A stretch of 64,000 bases of DNA from Acanthaster planci (taxonomy: Eukaryota > Echinodermata > Asteroidea > Valvatida > Acanthasteridae): positions 29,596 through 93,595 of the forward strand of contig NW_019091391.1 in assembly GCF_001949145.1 (NCBI RefSeq). The letters are read 5' to 3'. Of the stretch, positions 23,201 to 31,024 are shown piece by piece. The position numbers and the translations under genes were made by a program. Below the pieces are notes generated by a model. It did no database searches, was not told the origin of the DNA, and saw only the letters and a program-made list of their open reading frames with translations. The first letter of the stretch is position 1. Every line of letters begins with the position of its first letter.

Positions 23201-26200
23201 GATCGATCGTTTCAGACAAATCAATCCCCAAGTGAAGCATTCGAGCAAGGAGCAGCTTCTTCTTGGCACTACTTGCTAAAGAAATGTTTAAAATAAAGAC
23301 ATCCATGATGCACAATGTCACAACAGCAATTAGCCTTCACTTCCGTCTAAAACCAGTCATGGTTATCATTCACCTGATTTCGAAATGTTGCCAGTTATGC
23401 AAATAAAAACCTACTTCTCCCAACTGCATGCATTACACTTTGCAACACAAAAAACTGGTGAACGACATCTTTAAATGCTGCTGCAACTTGTGCTTTGGAT
23501 TTTCGAGCACACAGTAAGCACTTGGACATTTTTTAGTGTTTATGGCATTTAGAAAATGGCTCGTTCCCACTTGGAAGAATTACTCTTCTTGACTCACTTC
23601 AACCCTGATCGAACGGTCTCTCTCTCGCTGCCGTCGTAGTAGCTAGACTCAATCAATCCGGTGCCATTGTCTAACCAGAAAAGTCGCTTGTCCACGTAAT
23701 CCAGCACCAGGCTCTTGATGTTGTTCACCCCTGACTTGACGATGGTCTTGGTGCCGGTTCCGTCCAGCGTAATCCGCTGGATACGCTGCCGCCGACCGGC
23801 GGTGCTGACGAAAATATATCTGAAAACACCAAGGGTTTCAAATTGTCTTATTTCTCAGGCAATTGGGTATAATTTCTGGCTATGCAGTGAATTCCACAGT
23901 GTATGTTCTTTCAGAATCGGAATCGAAAAGTGTTATGAGAACATCACAGATTTGTGAGTCACTTAACTCTTGCACTCCCTGATCTTATGAAATCTGCTGC
24001 TTTTCAAAGGACTTGGAGAACTGAGGAAGGTAGTGCCTATCTGTCGGTATTCGACAATTTGCGGAATAATCAGAAGTAAAAATCCACTGATTTGGTTCAG
24101 AGGAATCTAACTCCCGTTCCACCTCTGGAAACAACTCACCCCTCAACAGGATCTACAACAATCGCACTTGGTGTCCGGGGCCCCGTTTCCGCGACGATCC
24201 TCCGGTCCGTTCCATAGATACTGCAGCTTTCGATGCACTTGAACAGTGAGTCTGACCAGTATATCCGAAGGTTGATCCAGTCGACCACTAAACTCTCCAA
24301 GATCCCGACATTGCCCGATATGAGAGTCTTCAGGGAAAAGGGTGCAATAAGACAATATAGAAGTACAGAAAGGGGAAACATTACATACCATACCTTGGTT
24401 TCAATTTCATTCATAGTCCAACAACGGTGTGTCTCATTCCAAAACTTGGAATGAGACACACCGTTGTTGGTTTATTACAATCTTATTCATCATTGTTAAC
24501 CACAATCAATGCCACTGCCCTTGTTATCACAATTGTCCTTGTCACTGTCCTAGACCATCTTGTCATAGCCATCAGACTTCCTTGCTAACTTCATCCTCAT
24601 TCTTGTCATCCACATCACTGTGTCATACTCAAGTTATTGTCCTTAAACGTGTCACTATCATTACCGTCATTCTATTCTTGGTTGTCCTCAATGTCATTGT
24701 CCTTGTCATTTTTCTGTGTCACTGTTTTCATCGTCATGGTTCTCCTCTCTGTTTTCCTCGTCACTATTTTTGATCTCATCTTTGTCCTCGTCATTGTCCT
24801 CGTCATTGACGTCACCAGGAAGCATGCAACTCAATTACAAAGCTTACTGAATCAGTTCCTCCGGTCAACGGCGCCCAGCCAATCACATTCCTCATTGACT
24901 CAATGAAGTAGATCCTATCATGCATGACATCATAATCAAAGGAGTATACAGTGCCGATGTTCTGTAGGATGGGCAAAAGGTTTGTGCCTCCTTCGTCCAT
25001 TTGGGAAATGTCCATGCCATGACTGAACATAATGGACGGTTTGGGTTCTACAAAATAACGAGATAAAAACAAAGGCACACTGATGAAAAGGTTTGAAATT
25101 CTGCAAAATGTGGAAAGCTTGAGGAAAGTCTGATTAATGGCACCTGCAAATACTCAGAATAACCGTCCCCCTGTAGTAGCTATTTTTTTCTGAGTAAACT
25201 AAAAGATACTGTGGAATGGTGGAAAACTCAAGTTGTGCCATCACATCAGGAATCCACCTACGGACTGTAACAGCTATCATACATGTACTTATGCCATCAT
25301 CATAGGACAAATTCACTTTGAGATATATGCCTACTTGATTTTTAAAAAAAATTCCATTTAGGTATGAAATTATATTCACAGTTCTATGATCCTTATTGCT
25401 AATACCACATAGGTGATTTAGCACAATGTTAGAAAAGCATTGTGGGAAGGAAAATAGGGCCGCGTTTGCTCCTTTTTCCTTCCCACAATGCCTTTCTGCC
25501 ATTGTGCTAAATCACCCATTACGCTTATTCATGTTACTGTCCATGTATCTTGACCTTGGGTTATAACAATTTCAAGTGCACTGCTTACCTTGGACAAAGC
25601 ATGACCAGCCATCTGCCTCTAGGGTGTACCCAGCTAAACATGAGCACTGGAATGCGCCTGGCGTGTTGGTACATAGTTGACCACACTGCTTTCTACCACC
25701 TTCAAGACATTCATTGATATCTGTAACCAGAAAATTCAAACAAAGAACTTTGTATCTCACATGATTTGTGAGTGTGGTTGCTTACAATGTTTCTGTCATC
25801 AACATGTAGCCATTCATCACTTGTACACAAAATCTACATTGTCATCAGTCCTTTTTAATTTTTTGCATGAATTGTGCCCAGGCTGGGAAGGACCGCCACA
25901 ATGGCTACGTGGTGAACTCATTTCGTAGCGGCTCTCAAAAGTGTTCTCCTTTACCGACTGCAGTGTTAAGATATATAATTCAATAATTCCCACATTTCCC
26001 TACCTGCAAGCGCCTCGAAGCTGTAATCTTTCTTTGCTCTGGCTGGTAAAGAAACCGTTTCCGCCAAAATGACTAATTTACTAAGATGCTCTGCCGAAAA
26101 TTAAGCCCTTTAAATTTGTGCGCCGGAAAGGCATCCAAGTTTTTAGCGCCGCAAATACATGACGAAATGCCGCCCTCTACGTCTAAACACGGCCAGATCT

Positions 26201-26416
26201 GACGCGCGTCGCGGGATGCGGTTTTCGGGCCAGTACCCATGCCGGAGGATTTTTGGTTTGTTGTTTTTAATTTCTTGTAGAACAAGCATTCTGAAATGGT
26301 GCAGGTTATTATTATTTCAGATTTACCTTGGCAAGATCCGCTTTCGTCTAAACGGTGACCGTCGGGACACGATGATTCTGACGAACATACTGACGTCATT
26401 AACGACGTGCCCATGA
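4757..26416 (-). CDS. EGF: Pro-epidermal growth factor (EGF precursor) ortholog, 16 exons, 5' end missing
   Basis: Joined exons give about 1100 residues with intact phase through all 15 junctions. Domain order: N-terminal SCPDG segment, calcium-binding EGF, YWTD propeller 1, linker, YWTD propeller 2, EGF, EGF, Thr/Pro stalk, ErbB-ligand-type EGF, TM helix and cytoplasmic tail. This is colinear with vertebrate pro-EGF, including matching stretches such as [50 protein letters not shown] and [13 protein letters not shown]. In that family the membrane precursor is cleaved to release a ligand for ErbB receptor tyrosine kinases. The alternative, an LRP-type endocytic receptor, fits less well: no LDL-receptor class A repeats, no NPxY motif, and a ligand-type EGF beside the membrane. 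The exon with start codon and signal peptide was not found. Confidence 0.92.
5210..8287. other. Intron between the two cytoplasmic-tail exons (3.1 kb)
   Basis: AT-rich with several T-rich tracts (for example 6500-6850). No supported exon, SINE or strong inverted repeat was seen. Confidence 0.55.
8288..8435 (-). CDS. EGF: EGF precursor, first cytoplasmic-tail exon
   Basis: 148 nt, phase 2 in and 0 out, acceptor TTGTTTCAG, donor GTGAGT. Encodes a hydrophilic Ser/Thr/Pro-rich juxtamembrane tail ([15 protein letters not shown] to SPPSPVATT) with no recognised domain. Assignment rests on exact phase continuity with the TM exon and the last exon. Confidence 0.82.
8463..8569. repeat. Three-copy 34-bp tandem repeat in intron
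   Basis: TGAAAGAGAGGCTAGACTAG-type units start at 8463, 8497 and 8531; the last is diverged at its end. It lies just upstream, in the gene's sense, of the first tail exon's acceptor. The sequence is unrelated to the 34-bp repeat at 3306. Confidence 0.9.
9065..9223 (-). CDS. EGF: EGF precursor, end of the ligand EGF motif and transmembrane helix
   Basis: 159 nt, phase 2 in and 2 out. It starts with cysteine 5 and completes [10 protein letters not shown]. With the previous exon the spacing is C-x7-C-x5-C-x10-C-x-C-x8-C, with Tyr before cysteine 2 and the G-x-R-C ending that ErbB ligands need. About 14 residues later a hydrophobic helix begins ([20 protein letters not shown]), followed by a basic stop-transfer (HRKR). 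The position equivalent to Leu47 of mature human EGF is not Leu here. Confidence 0.95.
9580..10003 (-). CDS. EGF: EGF precursor, Thr/Pro-rich stalk and first part of the ligand EGF motif
   Basis: 424 nt, phase 1 in and 2 out. About 115 residues of Thr/Pro/Ser/Arg-rich stalk (for example [17 protein letters not shown]) look mucin-like and unstructured. They are followed by cysteines 1-4 of an EGF motif: [15 protein letters not shown], then [11 protein letters not shown]. The exon ends two bases into the next codon, between the fourth and fifth cysteines, with donor GTAAGT. Confidence 0.93.
11109..11714. other. Assembly gap of 606 N
   Basis: The run of N falls in the intron between the second post-propeller EGF exon and the stalk exon. 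Vertebrate pro-EGF has further EGF modules at this place, so an exon could be hidden. Flanking sequence has no splice-site evidence either way. Confidence 0.99.
12271..12387 (-). CDS. EGF: EGF precursor, second EGF module after propeller 2
   Basis: 117 nt, phase 1-1, acceptor CCCCACAG, donor GTAAGG. Encodes [35 protein letters not shown]. The GYKGDG turn matches the corresponding vertebrate pro-EGF module. Confidence 0.93.
   Translation of the reverse strand, partial: TNVTRADTTVASMRSVRTRTRASTVIAGWDIKAMVIPV
12388..17820. other. Largest intron of the EGF-precursor gene (5.4 kb)
   Basis: I see no further Cys-rich module bounded by splice sites here. A 148-codon ATG-initiated open frame on the minus strand (13292-13738) is the only conspicuous coding-like signal and is unrecognised. 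CATGTA-rich simple sequence occurs near 16205-16245 and 16385-16430. Confidence 0.6.
17821..17949 (-). CDS. EGF: EGF precursor, EGF module after propeller 2
   Basis: 129 nt, phase 1-1, acceptor CCATCCAG, donor GTAAGT. One six-cysteine module, [14 protein letters not shown] to NDGTTC, of the type that packs against YWTD propellers in the LDL-receptor superfamily. Confidence 0.94.
18634..18868 (-). CDS. EGF: EGF precursor, propeller 2 last exon
   Basis: Acceptor TTTTCCCAG, donor GTAAGT, phase 0 in and 1 out. Encodes [29 protein letters not shown] and [18 protein letters not shown]. Almost every block has a counterpart at the same place in vertebrate pro-EGF, making this one of the strongest orthology segments. 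Confidence 0.95.
20187..20249. repeat. Three-copy 20-bp tandem repeat in intron
   Basis: GGCATCTGGCTGGCCCTACC starts at 20187, 20207 and 20227, the copies being identical. A recent local duplication. Confidence 0.95.
20462..20624 (-). CDS. EGF: EGF precursor, propeller 2 exon 3
   Basis: Acceptor GCTTTTCAG, donor GTGAGA, phase 2 in and 0 out. Encodes [20 protein letters not shown] and [17 protein letters not shown], two YWTD repeats of propeller 2. Confidence 0.93.
21023..21335. repeat. Intronic 32-33-bp tandem repeat, about nine copies
   Basis: Units of the form GAAATCCGGAAAATCCTGAT followed by GAAAAAAATCGT repeat at 32-33 bp. Several alternate copies carry the TCTGG and AAATAAATCGT variants together. 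The array gives a spurious repetitive reading frame on the minus strand (21013-21495), which is not a gene. Confidence 0.93.
21502..21606 (-). CDS. EGF: EGF precursor, propeller 2 short exon
   Basis: 105 nt, phase 2 in and 2 out, acceptor TTGTGACAG, donor GTAAGA. Encodes [19 protein letters not shown], the inter-strand segment that precedes the next YWTD strand. It carries two extra cysteines (SCSVHAC) that are not typical of this blade. Confidence 0.85.
22282..22630 (-). CDS. EGF: EGF precursor, inter-propeller linker and propeller 2 start
   Basis: The largest propeller exon (349 nt), phase 1 in and 2 out. It opens with a two-cysteine linker ([10 protein letters not shown], with an N-C-T sequon), then [20 protein letters not shown], the start of propeller 2. 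YWTD strands are seen as TVYFADAG and RLYWTDSE. In vertebrates three EGF modules occupy the linker position. Confidence 0.93.
22816..23006 (-). CDS. EGF: EGF precursor, propeller 1 last exon
   Basis: Acceptor TTGTCTCCAG, donor GTATGT, phase 2 in and 1 out. Encodes [24 protein letters not shown] and [10 protein letters not shown], the last blade of propeller 1. The next intron is only 185 nt, so no EGF exon is hidden between the propellers. Confidence 0.93.
23598..23819 (-). CDS. EGF: EGF precursor, propeller 1 exon 3
   Basis: Acceptor TTTTCAG, donor GTGAGT, phase 2 in and 2 out. Encodes YIFVSTAG and [16 protein letters not shown], two YWTD-class strands. The second closely matches the LDVLDKRLFW region of vertebrate pro-EGF. 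Confidence 0.92.
24140..24327 (-). CDS. EGF: EGF precursor, propeller 1 exon 2
   Basis: Acceptor CCCTGAAG, donor GTGAGT, phase 0 in and 2 out. Contains [15 protein letters not shown], a canonical YWTD repeat, and ends [10 protein letters not shown], which continues into the next exon as a further blade. Confidence 0.92.
24418..24470. repeat. Perfect 25-bp-arm palindrome
   Basis: Arms 24418-24442 and 24446-24470 are exact reverse complements around AAC; each arm starts or ends with CCAACAACGGTGTG or its complement. It sits about 90 nt upstream of the acceptor of the next EGF-precursor exon. Confidence 0.97.
24480..24830. repeat. Low-complexity pyrimidine-rich intron tract
   Basis: Imperfect repeats of GTCATTGTCCT and GTCATTCT-like words fill the tract. 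It explains the long hydrophobic open frames seen on the plus strand here, which I do not regard as coding. Confidence 0.7.
24848..25047 (-). CDS. EGF: EGF precursor, propeller 1 first exon
   Basis: Acceptor TTTTGTAG, donor GTAAGC, phase 1 in and 0 out. Starts [18 protein letters not shown], the counterpart of the entry strand of vertebrate pro-EGF propeller 1. It includes the first YWTD-type strand, seen here as RIYFIES. Confidence 0.9.
25411..25517. mobile_element. Fold-back (MITE-like) element in intron
   Basis: Arms 25412-25454 and 25474-25516 are inverted repeats of 43 bp with three mismatches, beginning GGTGATTTAGCACAATG and ending in AAGGAAAA before a 19-bp loop. It lies within an intron of the EGF-precursor gene. 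No coding capacity. Confidence 0.85.
25589..25720 (-). CDS. EGF: EGF precursor, calcium-binding EGF module exon
   Basis: 132 nt, phase 1-1, encoding one complete six-cysteine module from DINEC to [15 protein letters not shown] and the [10 protein letters not shown] stretch fit the calcium-binding and hydroxylation consensus of cbEGF domains. Human pro-EGF has no module here: its propeller 1 follows the N-terminal Cys segment directly. Confidence 0.92.
26327..26416 (-). CDS. EGF: EGF precursor, N-terminal Cys segment exon
   Basis: A pyrimidine-rich acceptor (CTCTTCACAG) and a GTAAAT donor bound 90 nt in phase 1-1. The product includes [17 protein letters not shown], matching the short SCPEG...STC segment that precedes propeller 1 in vertebrate pro-EGF. 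The first in-frame ATG lies inside the exon (MGTSLMTS) but gives a poor signal peptide. The frame stays open upstream through the acceptor but contains no ATG before a stop. A further 5' exon ending in phase 1 is therefore expected. Confidence 0.8.
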
Positions 26417-28517
26417 CTGTGAAGAGAACACAGAGAGAGGTGTTAATTTTATTTGGTAACAGCCTCACATCTCCAATCAAGGCATATATCTCATTCTTCG
26501 AGTTATTTTATGTATACTGGTGATCCATTCTTTCCGTCATTTCTACACGTTCTTGCTCTTTCGCAATGCAACTCTTAAGAAAACAACGAACTAACAAGGC
26601 CTCAGGCACCGAGGTTCAGAAGTTCATGTTGAAGTACCCGAACCTGTTTAAATACCTGACAAATTGGAAACGATACTAGACAAACACCCAAATACAAGGA
26701 AAACACACCTTTTTTACGAGTCCCCCACGGGTAAAACAAACGTCTGTGAACATGATTGCGCGCGTAAACTAAGGGGCCGACGTGGGACCGTGCAAATCCT
26801 GGGCGATACGGACCGGCGCCAGTCGGTAAACCACCACCTCAAGCCTCCGGCCAATATCGGTCGCTAAACGTTCGCTAATTGGCTCGCGCAAGTCGATTGG
26901 GATTAGGCGAGATAAGGAGCAGAAAACCGGATCGATTATCTCAGATTTTGATAACAATTTGTCAAAACACAAACGTTTAGGCACGTTGTCATGATTTCAC
27001 TGAAAATGGTTGCCTTGTCCCCCAGTGCAGACGACCATGATCCCCAAACCTCTGACACGACAAAGCCCAGTCTTTGATTTGTGGCAATTATTTGTATTAC
27101 GTTACAACACTCGAAGTAATTATACCAAAAACATTAATTAGTATAAGCAAAGACGACACCGTTGAGTTACAGAGTTACAGACAATAATGCATTGGTTGAT
27201 AAGGTTATACAAAAGTAACATTTTTCTTACTTTTGTCTAACTTCAGAAAGACTTAAACGCCTAATAATAGCCTAAAATCTTGAGGCTAACTATCTGATTT
27301 TTGTGTTCTTTCCTTTTTTCACGACGCACGAGGAACCTGTTGTAATTTTGTTAAAGAGATTTCAAAGATTGCGAATCTTGTATGGATCAAACAAAAGGGG
27401 TCTTAAACAAGGTTCAATTTCTATCATTTCTCCCAGCTCTAATATCACACCCTGATAAAATCGTAAATTTTCGAAGGAGTCTCAAATTCCCGCACGAATT
27501 CCAGCTGCCGACCATAAAACCGACACGAGGCGCGATAAAGACATCGCTCAACTGTTGCATTTTACACACAATAATTGGGTGGTCCCTCGTGTAAGGTGGA
27601 AGTTCATCGTGCACACTAACTTGTTTTTTCACTACTGGATATGGTTTTGATTTAATGTTAGCGGCAAAGATTTGCGAGAGATAATGGATGGTGCGTGAAC
27701 CCCTAGCGACTCCCGTGGGACGGGAATGGTTTACGTACTGCAGGTATTATGGGTCTGTAAGCGTTACTCCCCTGGGAGGAGATTTGTTCCGGTTAGATTA
27801 CTACACTCGCACTAAACATTTACGGACACACAAGTGGAAACAATAACCTTGACGTCGACGCAGGTGACATTTACATACTTTATAGCCACTTCTGAACTTC
27901 ACAAGTGTAGACCACGCCATCTTTATGGGTGTAATAGTTAGACCTCGCGCTCAGAAAGCCGAATTACTTTTGCAAATGTTTGGCAAATCTGCCTCATTTT
28001 AGTTTACGTTCTGCAGGCTGTTTTGCTATTTATGGCTTTCCAGGATAGTCACAAACACATCATTCGTGACAAACACCGTGGGAAATCCATTAAAAAAAAC
28101 ATAAAAACATGTTTTGATATAGGTCGGCTAATAACACAAAAGTTTGTTGGGTTGTTCCTTACAGGCATTTGGACAAACATCTACGTGATAAACTGGGAAA
28201 ATCTTGAGACTAGCCAGCCAGACAATTGAATTCCATTCGTTGAATTAAGAGACGGCAAACTATTTACGGACAGACAGTGTGGGGGAGTGATATAGTGGGA
28301 CACCCTGTCAGACACAAACGACAGTCAAATGCGAGACGCCTGCGACTTAGTGAGGAACTAAAAACCAAGGACACCACGCGACAAAAAAAAAGGAAGTGTG
28401 ACAAACTTTGCCAGTCCGCCTGGCTAGACTGCCGACAAGAGAGGTGTCGGGTCAGGTATGGTACGTGCAGTTCAGCCTGACAGCGCGCGACAAGTGCACC
28501 TTGGCTGTCGAACAAAT

Positions 28518-28640
28518 TGTGCAGCGCAAAAACTGCGGTGTGGTACTTTCTGGCATCCTGGGTGTTGTCAGAGGACTGCACCAAGTCTAGGTAGCGCCCG
28601 GTAGCGATTTTGACGCCTGATACACAGCGCTTGGCGCAAG
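28518..28640. repeat. Dispersed repeat, copy 1
   Basis: Shares GCAAAAACTG, then GGTGTG, CTGGGTGT, TCAGAGGACT and CACCAAGTCTAG in the same order with 53168-53345, and further on TGACGCCT followed by AGCG. About 65 bp present in the other copy are missing here. Confidence 0.75.
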
Positions 28641-28666
28641 TGCTGACGGGCATAGCCTATGGAAAG

Positions 28667-28693
28667 CATAGAGCTACGGTTTGTAGCTCTATG
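28667..28693. repeat. Perfect 11-bp hairpin
   Basis: CATAGAGCTAC and GTAGCTCTATG flank a 5-nt loop (GGTTT). No U-tract or gene nearby gives it a role. Confidence 0.85.
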
Positions 28694-30983
28694 ATGGAAA
28701 GGTAGGCCTACTTTTTTTATACGTACATCATTCCCAGAAAAGGGGAGGGTTAAAAAACGCCGCGTAGAGGCGCCACTTTTGGAGCCAGCTGCTGACCAGC
28801 CGGAAACAGGAGACCTTTTTGGCCTTAACTAGTGGTCGGTTCGTGACGTACCTCGCGCATGTGCAGTGAAGTTGAAATGCGAACGACCCCAGTCAACCGT
28901 TGTCAGGTCATCAGGTCGAAGGGGAGAAAGGTAGCCGCAGGAAGGGCAAAATAGCATAAATAAAAGTGACAATTTACTAGTAACATACTGTTTTCCGGCA
29001 TTTTTCTTACAACTGGTCCTCTCTGCACTGTGCTATTAAAACGATTTATGGTTACCACCGATGCTATCAACCTGGATTGGCGGCTCTAGTTGACTAGACT
29101 AGTCCAACCATAGTCGACTAGCCTGCGTTCGACCAGAGTGAGTCGAACTACGGTTAACTATACTATCTATAGTCCTTGATCGAACCTGCCGTTAGCTTTC
29201 CCAGCCATTTCCAACTGGTTAACATACCTCGTAAATTATCTTACTCCTTCCAAGGCTTCCCAAATGTAATAATGCTTGGTCTATAAGAATTTGCGAAGAG
29301 CAAGGGGTCATGACCTCTAAAATGGGTAAAATGGTTAATTGTCAGCGGACGGGGAAAAGGTGAAACGGTCACTCGATTCTAGTTTGACCGTGGTTTGACT
29401 CAGAGGAGACATGATTTCTACCACGACGGCGCAGTGGACACTGACGAGCCCATGTCATTTTGGTGGTCACTGTGCACGCTGTGGCGGATTAAACGTCACT
29501 AAAGTGAATTTTTAAAAAGGTCTGTCAAATTTAGTTTCAATAACTTCCTATACAGCCCTAAAAAGAGCAACGAAAATGTGTATAATTGTAAAGAAAGTTA
29601 GAGCATTTTGAAGTGTGCTTAAATTCGGGCGAGCAGAGTTAAGAAGTCATTACTGCGGTTACATATCATGCTCGTGGACAGGGGGTGTGCGTGCGTTACA
29701 TGGCTCTTCGACCAATAAGGTGCACTTACCCAATGCGCGCGCGCGTCAACGCGCCACCGCAGTTTATGTTGGCCTCCTTGGGCCAGGTTAGTCTATGTGC
29801 AGATAGATCTACCCAAGCATTTGTCTCCAGCATTCTGTTTTTCTGCATGAGCTCATGCGGATATTAATGACAGGAGTTTTAACAGAAGTGTTTTGATAAA
29901 CGTTCTCTAAGGACACCAAGCAGGCACTGCAAACAAGTCAAATACGACACCTCTGCGACTTGTCCACAGCATGCCCCGGCCTCATTTCCGACATCGATGG
30001 CGGACAGCCCCTCCACTTCTGCGGTCGCCCAAGGCAAAAATAAATACAAAACGATATTTACACGTGCCCAATTTATTACAACTATTTCGGGCGAAGTGGA
30101 GGGGGGCTGGGAGAATGTCTTACCGACACCTCGCATGCATGAAGTGGGGAGAAATTTGGCCTGGGGGAACCGGACCTGAAAGTGATTTCCGGACGGCAGA
30201 AATTGGCCCACAACTGTGTGCTCCTTCTCAGGAAGATTTAAGCACCAGGTTTTGGTGAACCGCAGTATTTAATTTCTGTAACATTCCATCACGCAGGATT
30301 AAGTTTCCGTTGAAAAATTACAGCACTCTTTCCTCCCGAATCAAAATAAACAATAAAGCCTCCTTTCAGAAAGCCTTCTACTACTGAGAAACATTCGAGT
30401 TTTGTACACTCGAAACCGCAAATCGTGAACAAAATTTGACACAAAAATTCCTTTCGATATTTGAAGCATGATATAAATTGCATGTGCATTAGACGACACG
30501 TCCGTGCGGTAATTTACTTCCATCACTCGAAGCGTGTGCCACCAAATGAAGCCGTTTTGAGAAATCCTATCTATCTGAACAAGGTTTCTCCCAGCAAACT
30601 CGTCAAGTTTCGGAGCATTTTCACTACGACTTGTAATTTCATTTCACCTTCCTGACAGTATCTAGCTGTTATGCAAAAATCAATCCTGCCTCAGTCAATT
30701 AAGCAAATGTACACCATCTTTCCGTTTCAAAATAATAAAGATTGCGGACTGCCCCGGACTCTTACGTAACAGCTCCAATTGTTTGTTTCCGATGAGAGAT
30801 CTGATTAAAAACAGGACTAAATGTTCCCGGAAGAAATTAATTTAGACTAGAGCAACTGTTGCCCCAACCAAGATAACGCAGACACAACAGAGGTCAACGA
30901 CCACCCCTCCCGACCTCAAATTACATGGCATTTAACCTTTGGCAGCAACGCGCGGATTGTCTACATACGTGCACGTACAGGAA

Positions 30984-31024
30984 TGTACATGTACAATGTA
31001 CATGTACATGTACATGTAATGTAC
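30984..31024. repeat. GTACAT simple repeat
   Basis: Self-complementary TGTACATGTACA-type repeat with one interruption. Confidence 0.85.

Noticed and set aside
24429-24906. Hydrophobic multi-pass-like frames on the plus strand
   Set aside because: They arise from the pyrimidine-rich low-complexity tract and run antisense into a well-supported EGF-precursor exon.
4757-26416. LRP-type lipoprotein receptor
   Set aside because: No LDL-receptor class A repeats or NPxY motif; two propellers with an ErbB-ligand EGF next to the membrane fit pro-EGF better.
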